DNA of 64,000 bases from NCBI RefSeq assembly GCF_004340525.1, contig NZ_SLWX01000002.1, positions 326,399-390,398 of the forward strand, read 5' to 3'. Below the pieces are notes generated by a model that saw only the letters and a program-made list of their open reading frames with translations, made no database searches and was not told the DNA's origin. The position numbers and the translations under genes were made by a program. This DNA comes from Chromatocurvus halotolerans (GTDB lineage: Bacteria; Pseudomonadota; Gammaproteobacteria; Pseudomonadales; Halieaceae). The first letter of the stretch is position 1. Each line of letters starts with the position of its first letter. Positions 8,142 to 17,715 of the stretch are shown here, one piece after another.

Positions 8142-10424
8142 TCAAAACATCACTCTCGCCTCAACGCCCCAGGTTCGGGGTTCACTCACAAATCCGGAGA
8201 AATTGTTAAAATCAATGCCTCCTTTTACCGAGCGATCGTCAAAGATGTTACGGCCAAATATGGCGAACTCATACGTCGTTCCGCTGGGTACAAACGCGGC
8301 CCGAACCCCAACTACCGTTTCATCATCGCCGCGGAACTCGACGCTGTCGTAGAGGAAGAAGTTTACCCTGCTGCGGTAGGACACATCGCCAGATAGTGAC
8401 ATTTTTCCCCAATCTCCGGGCAGCAGAGCTTCGTAGAGCAGGCTGGCATTGGCAATATGTTCCGGTGCCTGAGGAAGCGAATTTCCATCAATTAGGGCAT
8501 TACCCGTCTCCGGGTTAACAGGATCCAGAATCGTACATTCGACGGCGCACACCGCGACCTCGAGACCTGGATCTTCAATTTCCGTGTGGTTCAAGCTGTA
8601 TCCAGCCTGTAGCAATATACCTTCAATCAGCTGCATCGATAGATCAATCTCAACGCCATAACCATTCACCGAATCCGCGTTGAGTAGTTGGTTGAAATTG
8701 CCGGCGCCACCGACCGCTGTCAGTTGCTGGTCGTCCGTCCGGAAGTAGAACGTGGTTGCGTTTAGCCGCGCTCGTCCGCCAATGAATTCGGAGCGAAGAC
8801 CAAACTCAACTGAGTCGATAATCTCGGTACCCGCTACAGTGACAGAGTCGCCAAAGACAATACGGCCTTGAAGATTGGGCGCCCTGAAGCTGCGGGCATA
8901 GCGACCATAAATGCTGTGTTGCTTGGTGAGAGCATAGCGCACACTCATATCGCCAGACAGGACGGTGTCATCGATATCTCGCCGCACGGGGCCGAGGGCA
9001 GGCGCTCCAAAGGGGGCGACCAGGCGAGACGCGACGAGCTCTTTTTCCTCGCCCGATAGACGCAACCCTGCATTGATTTCAAGTGGTTGTGTAATCTGCC
9101 ATCGGGTCGAAGCAAAAATTGCCCAGGCTTGAGTTTCCTGATCCTGAATCGCAAGCCCATTGAGTAAGCCGTCTGACAGCGTATCGAAACTCAGATTCTC
9201 AATTTCCAGGTTTTCGTAGAAGACGAACACGCCCAGAGTCGCGCCCACGTCTCGTGACACGCTAGTGGCCAAGCGTAATTCCTGTGTAATTTGTTTGTGT
9301 CCGGTAATGTTGTCTGCTGTTTCCGCTGAAAACGGAATTGATCCCGGGCCTACCGGCGGCGCAAAGTCCGCGCCAAAGCCGCCGTCGACGTCACCACGGG
9401 CGTTTGCTCTCACTGTTTCATACGCGGAGATGGAAGTGAGCGTGCCCACAGGGAGTTGCCAGTCCAACTTGAGGCTGGTGCCAAAATTATCCACCTCGAG
9501 TATTTGAGTGGCGTCCTGGGCTGTCTCGGTAAGACGAAAGTCATTCACCAGATCATCTGTTCCGGGTTCGATGATGTTGGCTCTGAACAGTCTGGAACCC
9601 CCATCGAGTTGACGACCATGAATATTCAGTAGCGCTGAGAAATTATGGGCTGGCTGATACAGAACCTGTACGCGGGCCGCGTACTCCTCGAATTCTTCAA
9701 ATCCGTCCTCACCACCGGGGAATCGGTTATCTACAAAATCGTCGCGCCGTTGATAGAGGCCAGATGCCCTGATGCTGATCACCTCGCTGTCCAACGGTGC
9801 GTTGAATGCTCCTTCGATATCCACGGTGTTGAAACGCCCGAAAGCGCCTCGCAGGTAGCCTTCCCGGTCTGACGAGGGCTTTGCCGACTCAAACCTTATG
9901 ACCCCTGCGGGTGTATTGCGCCCGTACAGCGTGCCTTGTGGGCCTCTCACGATCTCGATGCGGTCGGTATCAAAAACAGGAAAACCCTTCAAAATAGAAT
10001 TTTCCAGAACAACATCGTCGTAGACCAGAGAAACCGGCTGCCCTGCGTTCAGATCAAAGTCCGTGTTTCCGAGGCCGCGAATGTAGAAGCGGGGGAATGT
10101 TCGCCCCGAGGACGACTCTGCATAAACACTTGGAGAGCGGGCCGCCAGGAACAGCACATCCTGCGCAGACGCCCTTATCATAGCCAGCTCACGCCCTCTT
10201 AGAACGTCAATAGATAACGTAACGTCCTGCAGCGATTGCTCCTGCTTCTGCGCGGTGACGATAACTTCCTCAAGAGCCTGAGGGCCCGACTGGGCAAGCA
10301 GGATGCCTGACTTTGCGGCCAGCACTATTAAAATCACGAGAACAGGGGAGCGGTGTCTGTTCTTGAAAGGCCTTTCGCGCTCGCGTCTTTTAGTTCGATC
10401 ATTCAATATACTTTGTAATCTCAC
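8142..10424 (-). CDS. TonB-dependent outer-membrane receptor
   Basis: A 760-residue TonB-dependent receptor. After a basic N-terminus and a hydrophobic signal segment (VLVILIVLAAKSGILLAQ) comes a TonB-box-like EEVIVTAQKQEQS and a plug domain (RFYIRGLGNTDFD, RIEIVRGPQGTLYGRNTPAGVI). The rest is a beta-barrel ending in an aromatic residue (EARVMF). The start is GTG 10424 behind AGGAGAG. The substrate, such as a siderophore, metal chelate or other nutrient, cannot be read from the sequence. The upstream promoter element ties it to the same proposed regulon as the copper-binding HvfA operon. Confidence 0.93.
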   Translation of the reverse strand: MRLQSILNDRTKRRERERPFKNRHRSPVLVILIVLAAKSGILLAQSGPQALEEVIVTAQKQEQSLQDVTLSIDVLRGRELAMIRASAQDVLFLAARSPSVYAESSSGRTFPRFYIRGLGNTDFDLNAGQPVSLVYDDVVLENSILKGFPVFDTDRIEIVRGPQGTLYGRNTPAGVIRFESAKPSSDREGYLRGAFGRFNTVDIEGAFNAPLDSEVISIRASGLYQRRDDFVDNRFPGGEDGFEEFEEYAARVQVLYQPAHNFSALLNIHGRQLDGGSRLFRANIIEPGTDDLVNDFRLTETAQDATQILEVDNFGTSLKLDWQLPVGTLTSISAYETVRANARGDVDGGFGADFAPPVGPGSIPFSAETADNITGHKQITQELRLATSVSRDVGATLGVFVFYENLEIENLSFDTLSDGLLNGLAIQDQETQAWAIFASTRWQITQPLEINAGLRLSGEEKELVASRLVAPFGAPALGPVRRDIDDTVLSGDMSVRYALTKQHSIYGRYARSFRAPNLQGRIVFGDSVTVAGTEIIDSVEFGLRSEFIGGRARLNATTFYFRTDDQQLTAVGGAGNFNQLLNADSVNGYGVEIDLSMQLIEGILLQAGYSLNHTEIEDPGLEVAVCAVECTILDPVNPETGNALIDGNSLPQAPEHIANASLLYEALLPGDWGKMSLSGDVSYRSRVNFFLYDSVEFRGDDETVVGVRAAFVPSGTTYEFAIFGRNIFDDRSVKGGIDFNNFSGFVSEPRTWGVEARVMF

Positions 10425-10474
10425 GAACCTCTCCTAAGCACTCGCCTATCGAGCCGCTGTCAGATGCTTTTGAT

Positions 10475-10503
10475 TTGGATGCGGCACCACCGCAGTTGTT
10501 ACA
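10475..10503 (-). promoter_or_regulatory. ECF-type promoter element, TGTAAC-N17-ATCCAA
   Basis: On the minus strand this is an exact TGTAAC, 17 bases, ATCCAA, preceded by GC (GCATCCAA). It lies 50 bases upstream of the TonB receptor start and points toward it. Confidence 0.72.
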
Positions 10504-10676
10504 GGGTCTAACCTATTCGGCTTCCGGGCTTTTGTATGAGCGGGCATTTTATACGCGCTGGTATATTGCCTGAAGAATTTCGGTAACGGACCATCACGAG
10601 CCGCATATATACAGGATCGTCTTGTGTATGACGCACCTTCAATTATTTGTGTTCGGTAAGCGAAGCAGGGCGACTC

Positions 10677-11247
10677 GTGAAAAAGAAACTGCTAATGGCT
10701 GCTGCGCTCGGGGAGCTGCTTGCCGCGCTTTTCATCCTTGAACTGGATGAATACCTGATACTAGCGTGGTCCAGCGACAGCCTCGAATTCTTTGCCGGGC
10801 AGCTGGCACGATATCCGGTTTTTGTGCCCGCGGCTTATTTTGTCATCTACGTGATCGTCACAGCGCCGTATTTACCGGGCGCCGCTCTCATGACCCTTGC
10901 TCGCTGAGCACTCTTCGGCCTCTGACAGGGACTTCTACTGGTTTCTTTTGTTTTACCCCATTGGCGCGACACTCGCTTGTATTGTCGCGCGCTTTCTGCC
11001 GCGAGACGTAGTTTAGCGTCGATTCGGCGAACGCCTAAAAGCCATTGGCCCGGGTATTGAGCGTGATGGCGCCTTTCACCTGTTTACGCATCGCTGGGTG
11101 CCAATTTCCCGTTTTTTAATCAATCTGGCGATGAGGTTGACCCGACTGCGGACCTGGACCTTATATTGGGTAAGCCAGATGGCTCACGTAGGGCGTTACC
11201 GCCAGCCTAGAGTGCCAGCGAGCCCAGCATTCACATTCGATTGGTAG
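10677..11247 (+). pseudogene. Decayed TVP38/TMEM64 (DedA-like) membrane protein
   Basis: The first part, from a GTG at 10677, reads KKKLLMAAALGEL and continues to PYLPGAALMTLA, the classic TVP38/TMEM64 segment. It is then broken by TGA codons at 10905 and just after ALFGL. In another frame the protein resumes as WFLLFYPIGATLACIVARFL, has an in-frame TAG, and continues as FGERLKAIGPGIERDG and LTRLRTWTLYWVSQ. So there are at least one frameshift and three stops. This family is associated with membrane homeostasis; here the gene cannot make a full product. Confidence 0.8.
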
Positions 11248-11259
11248 CAACGTTCTCCA

Positions 11260-12639
11260 TCAGTCGACCCGCAGCAGTGCATGTAGCAGGTTGTCCTGAA
11301 AGGTGATATTGCCTGTCAGCACTTCATGTCGCTCGCAGAAGAAGAACACGTTGCGGGGTGCAAAGTGCAGGTATTTGTGCCTTGGAGCGGTTGGGTCCAG
11401 CTCCTCACGCCCGAGCAAGGATGCTTTTGTTACCGTGCCGTCGCCGGGTTCCAGCATGAGTCTCGAATAATCAATTCCCGCGGTAGGGTGTTGTATATTC
11501 TCCGGCCACAGTCTCAGCACGGATTCTCCCTTTACCTCCTCGACGACGAGATTCGCCGGCGTCAGGCTGCAATCCCCGCCGAATACGAGTGATTCGGCTG
11601 ATTCGGCGGCGGTTTCCAGGCTGAGTGACCAGGTGAAGCGGCGCGCACGCTCAAGCTGTTTGTCGAAGTATTCGCGCAATGTGGCGATACGTATCTCTGC
11701 GGCAGTTGTCCCGTAGCGACGTATCAGTCTTTCCTTCACCGCGGGATCCCAGGGCCCCATTCTGAAGCGCTGCCAGATAGCCGCATCAAACTGGTCCCGC
11801 TGTAGCGGATCCCCGGATAAGGTGTACAGCCAGTTATCCAGGGCATGCGGGAAGAGCTGGTAGATCGCAGGCATTGTCATCAGGACCTCTGGTGGTGACC
11901 GGCGCAGACCAAGATGCTCACCGTTGATCAGTGAGCGAATGGCACCGATAGAACCGAGGTTTGGGGTGCCGACCAGAACCAGCCGGCGCAGGCGACTGGC
12001 CCCTGGATCGTCTGCGTCAAACTGGTTGTTGTTCAGTACGTCTGCGGTCCCATAGCGACTGTAGTAGCGTGCGATCAACCCACCCATGGAATGGCCGATA
12101 ATATCCACCCGGAGGTCAGGGCTCGCGTGGTCGCTGCGAATCGTCCGGATGAGTCGGTCCAGTTCGCGAGCGCTTTGCACGGCGTCCTGGCGCCAGTCGT
12201 AGGTCATGACGTAGTAGCGCGGCGCGCTGTCATCGGGCGCGACTCCCGCGGCGCCGCGCCGGTATCCGCCGGGCCCCTCAAGTAGCTTGATGATGCGGCT
12301 GTAATATTCACGTCCAGCCGCCTTGTCAAAGAGCGCGCCCGGTTCCAGACTGCCGGGGTGCGGCTGAAGCGTGTCCTCGTCGATGGGCATCGCCAGGTCC
12401 TGGTATCGGGATACCAGCAGTTTTCCGATACTCCCCGGCCATGCCTCGGTGCCATCCTCGCGTTTCAGTCGCGAACCGAGGACCCCCGGAATCAGAATAA
12501 GCGGCGGCTGCTCTGCCTGGCCCTTCGCCGATTCATAGAGTCGCGCAAGGTCAGGCTTGTCCGGGCTGCCGATGCAGCCGGCCAGTGTAAGCAGCAACAG
12601 ACTCTGAATGAGCGGCCGCTGTATTGAACGGGAACGCAT
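11260..12639 (-). CDS. Lecithin:cholesterol acyltransferase-like alpha/beta-hydrolase lipoprotein
   Basis: A 459-residue protein with a lipoprotein signal (LLLLTLAGC, lipobox), so probably anchored in the outer or inner membrane. LILIPGVLGSRL is the oxyanion-region motif of LCAT/PDAT-like enzymes and IIGHSMGGLIARYYS contains the nucleophile elbow GHSMG. A late Asp/His pair fits the triad, for example in the HKYLHF region. It is likely an esterase or acyltransferase acting on lipids. It follows the DUF547 gene by two bases and so is probably the last gene of a three-gene operon. Confidence 0.82.
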   Translation of the reverse strand: MRSRSIQRPLIQSLLLLTLAGCIGSPDKPDLARLYESAKGQAEQPPLILIPGVLGSRLKREDGTEAWPGSIGKLLVSRYQDLAMPIDEDTLQPHPGSLEPGALFDKAAGREYYSRIIKLLEGPGGYRRGAAGVAPDDSAPRYYVMTYDWRQDAVQSARELDRLIRTIRSDHASPDLRVDIIGHSMGGLIARYYSRYGTADVLNNNQFDADDPGASRLRRLVLVGTPNLGSIGAIRSLINGEHLGLRRSPPEVLMTMPAIYQLFPHALDNWLYTLSGDPLQRDQFDAAIWQRFRMGPWDPAVKERLIRRYGTTAAEIRIATLREYFDKQLERARRFTWSLSLETAAESAESLVFGGDCSLTPANLVVEEVKGESVLRLWPENIQHPTAGIDYSRLMLEPGDGTVTKASLLGREELDPTAPRHKYLHFAPRNVFFFCERHEVLTGNITFQDNLLHALLRVD

Positions 12640-12641
12640 AA

Positions 12642-13448
12642 CTACTCGTCCGGGGGCCTGCTGTCATTCAGGCGCCAGTCATAGTCTGTGTAGCGGATCT
12701 CCACGCTGCCCGCGTGCAGCGCTTCTGTCTGATCCGCAGACAGTTTCAGTGCATCTGCATAGCGGACTAGGAAACCCGCGAGCGAGTGGGTACCTCGCCA
12801 CCCTGTCTCGAAGTCTTCCCGGTACCATTTGAAGATTGGCGAAACATACAGCCTGCCGTCGCGCCACCGGTTGCGACTTCGATCCTTGAGAAAATCCCGT
12901 GTCTGCGCTTCCAGCTGTGCGTCCAGTTTGTCCGCGACGTACGCCTCTGACCGGAGCGCGGGACAGCCGATGCTCGCGCAGTTCACGGCAAAATGAATCC
13001 GCGGTTCGTCAGATTCACCTGAGCCGCGAATCATTTTATGCTCGATTTCGTCCAGCGTGCGTTTCTCGCCCAGGAGTGGGGCAATGGACTTTTTCCAGGG
13101 GGAGCCGAACCAGCCACCAATGTCTCTTATGGACGCGATATCGGGATACTCGCCGAGGATCAGCTCGACTGTCCAGGCGTTGTAGGCGTTGATCAGGAAG
13201 GCGAGGCGTTCCGACTCGCGCCATGCTGCGAATGTCTCCGCCTCCACATCAGAGAGCCGATCCAGATAGCTGCGCAGTCTGCCCCGCTGCCCCTGAACAC
13301 CGGCGTAGTCGATGGTGGTGCTGTCGCCGTTTTCCGTGGCCGACACGAAGCGGCCCAGCAGCCGATTCCATTCGCTGTGATCGAAGGCGCCTGCACCGGA
13401 GGTGAACGTCAGGCATGTGAGCAGTGTGGCCAACCGTAGTAGTTTCAT
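12642..13448 (-). CDS. DUF547 domain-containing exported protein
   Basis: I place the start at ATG 13448, giving a 268-residue protein with signal peptide MKLLRLATLLTCLTFTSGAGA. The start overlaps the stop of the antiporter gene (ATGA). The body shows DUF547 features: FLINAYNAWTVELIL, then a GGWFGSPWKK region and FAVNCASIGCPALR. The family has no settled function. It lies between an antiporter and a lipase-like lipoprotein. An upstream in-frame extension to 13778 would run through the antiporter gene and is not needed. Confidence 0.82.
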   Translation of the reverse strand: MKLLRLATLLTCLTFTSGAGAFDHSEWNRLLGRFVSATENGDSTTIDYAGVQGQRGRLRSYLDRLSDVEAETFAAWRESERLAFLINAYNAWTVELILGEYPDIASIRDIGGWFGSPWKKSIAPLLGEKRTLDEIEHKMIRGSGESDEPRIHFAVNCASIGCPALRSEAYVADKLDAQLEAQTRDFLKDRSRNRWRDGRLYVSPIFKWYREDFETGWRGTHSLAGFLVRYADALKLSADQTEALHAGSVEIRYTDYDWRLNDSRPPDE

Positions 13449-14692
13449 GAACGCTCTCTGCGAGGGGTTGCTGGCTGACCGGCGAGGCCGAGACGTCTTA
13501 TCAGCCACCCTGTGGTTGTACCCTGAATCAGGCTGCTGAAAAGGACGACGCTGAATACCATTGCCTGCACGGTATACCAGTAGGGCAGTTCCGTGGGCAG
13601 TGACAGAACCAGTGCGATAGCGATCGCGCCGCGCAATCCCCCCCATATCAACAGTGGCCGCCAGGCATTGGGTACAGCCTGCTTTGCCCCAAGGACAGTC
13701 GCGGGCCATGTTGACCCGTAAACGGCAATGCCTCGACTGACAAGGGCGACGGGAACAGCAAGAAGCGCTGCGAGCCACTGATCAAGGAACATCGACGGCA
13801 CGATGACCAGTCCCATGAGCATGTAGGTGAAGGCTATCCATGTTCCACCCAGCCAGTTCCAGGTGACGTCCAGGTCGGCAGCGGGAACGGCGTCGTGCTG
13901 TGAGAACAGCCAGCGCATGCACATGCCCGTTGCAACCACGGAGATAATGCCCGAAACGTGCAGGAGCGACTCGGCGATGAAAAAGCTGCTGAAAGCTGCA
14001 AATACCAGCAAACCGTGCGTCGTCGTCGCGCTGGACAGGTAGCGGATCAGGAAGTGGAGCAATAGCCCCAGGGTTGCACCGACAAGTGGCGCGATCAGGA
14101 GATTTCGCAGCACCAGGGCACCGGTTGACACGACGTTCAGCGTTCCGTCCGCGTCAAGCGCGCAGGCGAGAACCAGTCCGAAAAGTATGGCGGCGGTGGC
14201 ATCGTTCAGCAGGCTTTCACCTTCAATCAGCGTGGTCACGTCCTCTGCCGCACGCTCGTCCTTCAGGCGAGTCACAACGGCGACGGGGTCGATAGCAGCA
14301 AGAATGGCGCCGGCGAGCATGGCTGCCAGCCAGGGAAATCCGGGGTGATCGATAACGAAGTAGGTCAGTAAAGCGGTCGCGAGGGCGCTCAGGGCAACGC
14401 CAACGGTCGACAGCGTGATGATCGGCAGTAACCACTGTCGGAGTTCAGTCAGCCTGATGTGCCAGGCGGCTTGAAACAGGAGTGGTGGCAGTAGGATAAA
14501 GAAGACGAGATCTTCAATATTGTGCGCCCGAACACCTGTATCAAGTCCGAGAGGCGCCAGGAGCTGTCCCGCTGCGAGACCGGTGAGAAGGCAGGCAAGG
14601 GTCATTTCAAGGCGCAGGGTCCTCCCCAGCGCGATGCCCAGGAAAGCCAGCCCGAAGAGTAGAAGCGCGTTGCCGGTAACGCCCGCAATCAT
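13445..14692 (-). CDS. CPA1-type sodium/proton antiporter (NhaP-like)
   Basis: A 415-residue inner-membrane protein with about twelve hydrophobic segments. Family hallmarks are visible: LVFFILLPPLLFQAAW, AILAAIDPVAVVTRL (the ion-binding region), LLNDATAAILFG and IWGGLRGAIAIALVLSL. It should exchange Na+ or K+ for protons and help with pH or salt tolerance. It is the first gene of an apparent operon with the DUF547 and lipase-like genes. Confidence 0.9.
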   Translation of the reverse strand: MIAGVTGNALLLFGLAFLGIALGRTLRLEMTLACLLTGLAAGQLLAPLGLDTGVRAHNIEDLVFFILLPPLLFQAAWHIRLTELRQWLLPIITLSTVGVALSALATALLTYFVIDHPGFPWLAAMLAGAILAAIDPVAVVTRLKDERAAEDVTTLIEGESLLNDATAAILFGLVLACALDADGTLNVVSTGALVLRNLLIAPLVGATLGLLLHFLIRYLSSATTTHGLLVFAAFSSFFIAESLLHVSGIISVVATGMCMRWLFSQHDAVPAADLDVTWNWLGGTWIAFTYMLMGLVIVPSMFLDQWLAALLAVPVALVSRGIAVYGSTWPATVLGAKQAVPNAWRPLLIWGGLRGAIAIALVLSLPTELPYWYTVQAMVFSVVLFSSLIQGTTTGWLIRRLGLAGQPATPRRERS

Positions 14693-14785
14693 GTCAATGG
14701 GTCCCGCGAATGATGTCGCCGCGGCACGGTTCTGGTCCTCGGCGGGCGCCCCACGCGCTCTGCAATGTTAAGAATTTGTGTGCCA

Positions 14786-15223
14786 CTAGAAATTGAATAG
14801 CTCGAAGCGCCCTTCGGCGCGCTCAAGCAGTTCCTGCTGGTTCTCAGCGTTGTTCCAGTCGCGCAGGGCGTCAAGCTCTTCAGATTTGTGAAACAGGTAT
14901 AGTCGACCGTCGATCAACTTGAATCGCTCCGGGTCGACGGCCACGTCCCGTCCCAATGCCAGGCTGTAGGGGCAGTGGGCACCCAGCGCCGGGACGTATT
15001 TTTCGGGGTTCTGGTTGAAAGTCGCCATCTGCTCACTGGATCTGAGGTAGTAGATTTTACCGTTGTGAATTGCGGCGAAACGTGGATGGCCTTTCTCTGC
15101 CCGGTCTTTGGTGAAATAGGAGACAGGGCTGTAGCCCTCGATGGCGATGTCATTTGCATTCACTGGGGCTCCTCCCAATAGCGCTAATGACAGGGCGAGA
15201 AACACGTGAATAAAGATCTGCAT
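14786..15223 (-). CDS. YHS-domain exported protein
   Basis: A 145-residue protein with an N-terminal signal peptide (MQIFIHVFLALSLALLGGA). It then has a YHS-type domain: IEGYSPVSYFTKDRAEKGHP, a KIYYLRSSEQMATFNQNPEKY segment and a CPYSLALG motif. YHS domains occur in metal- and copper-related proteins, which fits the exact sigma-type promoter element 40 bases upstream and the neighbouring HvfA operon. The precise role is unknown. Confidence 0.82.
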   Translation of the reverse strand: MQIFIHVFLALSLALLGGAPVNANDIAIEGYSPVSYFTKDRAEKGHPRFAAIHNGKIYYLRSSEQMATFNQNPEKYVPALGAHCPYSLALGRDVAVDPERFKLIDGRLYLFHKSEELDALRDWNNAENQQELLERAEGRFELFNF

Positions 15224-15263
15224 GTGGAACCTCCAGGCGTGACAGTCAGGAATATGCCCTCGC

Positions 15264-15292
15264 TTGGATTCAAAGGGAGCGGCTTTGTTACA
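15264..15292 (-). promoter_or_regulatory. ECF-type promoter element, TGTAAC-N17-ATCCAA
   Basis: On the minus strand this is an exact TGTAAC, 17 bases, ATCCAA, 40 bases before the YHS gene. The spacer also begins AAAGCCGCT, very close to the AAAACCGCT of the hvfA element. Confidence 0.75.
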
Positions 15293-15356
15293 GGGTTGGC
15301 CCCGTGATCGCTGGCGACCGTTACAGTAAATCCCTGATAATCGATTGAAGGGTCTA

Positions 15357-16247
15357 TTAGAGATCGAGACTCAACCCATCGCGAGCAAGCACCACCGGTG
15401 CGACCATTCTCTGGAAGCTCTCGGGCGCTTCCTGCTCGCTGCGCTTCATGAAGTGCGATAGCAGAATCCGCTCTGGTGTCAGCTGGTTAGCCAGGGACAC
15501 CAGTTCACTCGGGATCATATGCAGTCGTCTGGCTGTAGCTCCGGCGTTTTCGGGAACTGCGGCGTGCAGAATCAAAAGGTCCGCGTTGCGTGCGAAGGCC
15601 GTAAATGTCTCGGGCGCACCAGACATATCACCCGCATAGACCACGACACAGCCGCCGAGGTCTGCACGCCAGGCCAGGGCTGGTATGGGTCCGTGTCGCA
15701 CGGGCAGTGAGCTCGCGTGCCACCCCTCGCCGCTCAGGTGCCCCACGCTTTGCGCGGGCATGTCGAGAGTGCTCAGCGTGTAGGCCTCTGTGCCATCCTC
15801 AAGGTAGCTGCTGAGATAGCGGAAGGCACCATCCGGGCCGATCAGCCTTTTCATGAACGTGCTCGTGCGAGGCATTCGATCATTGCCCGCGGGGCCGGCA
15901 ATGACAAGATTAGTATTGCGGTCCGTGAAGAATGAACCCTTGATGAATGCTGGAATGTCTACGGAGTGGTCCGTGTGAAGGTGGCTCAGCAGAATGGCAT
16001 CAAGGTCAGCGAAGCGCGCGCCTGCGCTGCCAAAGCCGAGGCTACTGCCTGAGCCTGCATCCAACAACAGCCGCGCCGAATCACCCTGCCACAGCAGGTA
16101 GGAACTGCTGCTTCTTCCATCATCAATTTCGGGGCCGCCGGAACCCAGGACCTGAACGCGTATGCCAACGCAGTCGCCCGCAGAAGATTCCTGTATCCGT
16201 CCGGCAGTCAGCACCAGGATCACGACGAGCCGCAGAATTGTCCCCAT
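15357..16247 (-). CDS. Metallo-beta-lactamase-fold hydrolase, exported
   Basis: ATG 16247 gives a 296-residue protein with a signal peptide (MGTILRLVVILVLTAG). HLHTDHSVD is the metal-binding HxHxDH motif; other candidate ligands are an Asp in VYAGDMSG and a late His in LLSHFMKRS. The style resembles RNase Z/arylsulfatase-like MBL hydrolases. It starts seven bases after the DoxX gene and is therefore the last gene of the hvf operon. Whether it serves metallophore processing is unknown. An upstream in-frame start would overlap the DoxX gene. Confidence 0.82.
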   Translation of the reverse strand: MGTILRLVVILVLTAGRIQESSAGDCVGIRVQVLGSGGPEIDDGRSSSSYLLWQGDSARLLLDAGSGSSLGFGSAGARFADLDAILLSHLHTDHSVDIPAFIKGSFFTDRNTNLVIAGPAGNDRMPRTSTFMKRLIGPDGAFRYLSSYLEDGTEAYTLSTLDMPAQSVGHLSGEGWHASSLPVRHGPIPALAWRADLGGCVVVYAGDMSGAPETFTAFARNADLLILHAAVPENAGATARRLHMIPSELVSLANQLTPERILLSHFMKRSEQEAPESFQRMVAPVVLARDGLSLDL

Positions 16248-16254
16248 CGTGTCT

Positions 16255-16905
16255 TTACCGGTTACGGAGAAACCGTGCTGCAAACCAGTAGTCCAGACTG
16301 ACGTAGCGCCCGGCGCCGGTAAAGAACAGCGACAGCAGCATGATGAAATAGGTGGCGGCGAATTCAATGCCGTTGTTCAGCACCACGAAAGTACCCCTGC
16401 CGGTCAGCCAGCCATAGTTGCCGTGTTCGCGCAGCAGGCTGCGCGCCGCGTCCAGACGTCGACCGACCTCCTCGCTATTCTCCAGGCTTGCCTGCGCCCC
16501 CGGTATGCCCGCACCGGCCAGTGGCTTCGCCATGCTGGTGGAAGGATCGGAAGGTGCGATGGCAAACCAGCCATTCTCCCAATGCACCGAAAATGCCGCC
16601 ACCAGCATTGTGATCATAAGGGGTATGGCGATGTAACGTGTCGCCAGGCCCAGGATCAGCAGGAAACCGCCAACCAGTTCCGCACTGACGGCGAGAAAAG
16701 CCATCAGGCCTGGCAGTGGCAGGCCCAGCCCCCAGTCGGCGTTGCCGAACCAGGCGACGGTATTGTCCCAGGCGACCAGCTTGTTGATACCTGCGGAGAT
16801 AAAGACCGGACCCAGGTACAGCCGGAGCAGGAGCGGCGCCAGAAAATCCAGCTGCCGCGTCATATTCAACCAGTCGTGCAGGCGGGTCATACTCGTCGTG
16901 ATCAT
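16255..16905 (-). CDS. DoxX-family membrane protein of the HvfA/bufferin operon
   Basis: A 216-residue DoxX-family protein: LLLRLYLGPVFISAGINKLV, then FLAVSAELVGGFLLILGLATRYIAIPLM, and a C-terminal TYFIMLLSLFFTGAGRYVSLDYW. There are about four membrane segments, with a hydrophilic insert between the third and fourth. DoxX genes regularly accompany hvfABC or bufferin genes. It lies fifteen bases after hvfC. A role in a redox step or in transport of the modified peptide is possible but unproven. Confidence 0.86.
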   Translation of the reverse strand: MITTSMTRLHDWLNMTRQLDFLAPLLLRLYLGPVFISAGINKLVAWDNTVAWFGNADWGLGLPLPGLMAFLAVSAELVGGFLLILGLATRYIAIPLMITMLVAAFSVHWENGWFAIAPSDPSTSMAKPLAGAGIPGAQASLENSEEVGRRLDAARSLLREHGNYGWLTGRGTFVVLNNGIEFAATYFIMLLSLFFTGAGRYVSLDYWFAARFLRNR

Positions 16906-16920
16906 GTGGCTTTCCCATAT

Positions 16921-17715
16921 TCAGTCGTTAGATTGTGTGGATTCCGGGTCGCAGGGAAGCAGTCCAATCAGGATTCCGCGTTCGATAAAGTCCTCGAGGA
17001 GCGACTGGCCAAATGCCAGGACGCGCCCGGGTTCCATCCCTGGCATGCTCTCGGCCAGGCGCTGCAGGTGGTAACACCCAGTGCGGGGCGTTTCAGCGCC
17101 TGACCTCAACTGCTCAAGCAGTTCAGCCGTGGGCTGATTGATCGCCATGAATCGCACGACGTCTTTGTGATCGCGGTACATGAGCAGGTGCATGAGCTCA
17201 GGCAACAGCTCGGCGTCCGGATTGTCCGGTCCCAGGGTCGCCACTGGCCAGTGATAGCGCAGTGTCCGCAACACAGGGTTGAGCACCGGGCAGAGTGACA
17301 TGACATCACCGGTGGTGCGCAGTCCTGCCGGGGGTGTCGGCGCGTCCTGCAGCGCCAGCACAAGCTCCATCCATTCATAGTGGGCGAGCTCCGCTGCGTA
17401 GGCCGGGTACTCTGGCGGGGCGCCACCGGCTTGCAGCCAGCTGACAAATTCCGCGGATATGTCGGTGAAGTAGGGCGTCTCGCAGGCATGCGTCGCAAAA
17501 AACCTGCGCACCAGCGGATGCCAGGTGCCTGCAACGTCGAGGATCCGGTGCAGCACGGGAAATCCCTGGCGCAGGAATCCCTCCATGTTGTTATAGAAAA
17601 GATCCTGGTAAACCTTCAGCCTGCGCTGCTCTATCGCACCGGGCGGTGGGTTGGACGCGGGATCGCGTAAGTAATTTGCCACCTTTCGCTGCACCTCGTG
17701 AAAATCCTGGCTCAT
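16921..17715 (-). CDS. hvfC: HvfC/BufC-type partner protein (DUF2063)
   Basis: A 264-residue DUF2063 protein. The N-terminal part, EVQRKVANYLRDP followed by IEQRRLKVYQDLFYNNMEGFL, is typical of HvfC/BufC proteins, which partner the MNIO enzyme and help bind the precursor peptide. The ATG at 17715 overlaps the hvfB stop by four bases (ATGA), consistent with a stoichiometric complex. No catalytic motif of its own is visible. Confidence 0.88.
   Translation of the reverse strand: MSQDFHEVQRKVANYLRDPASNPPPGAIEQRRLKVYQDLFYNNMEGFLRQGFPVLHRILDVAGTWHPLVRRFFATHACETPYFTDISAEFVSWLQAGGAPPEYPAYAAELAHYEWMELVLALQDAPTPPAGLRTTGDVMSLCPVLNPVLRTLRYHWPVATLGPDNPDAELLPELMHLLMYRDHKDVVRFMAINQPTAELLEQLRSGAETPRTGCYHLQRLAESMPGMEPGRVLAFGQSLLEDFIERGILIGLLPCDPESTQSND

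Noticed and set aside
15336..15341. Second TGTAAC (minus strand) upstream of the YHS gene
   Set aside because: The 17-base spacing leads to GGGCCA and not to an ATCCAA-like block.
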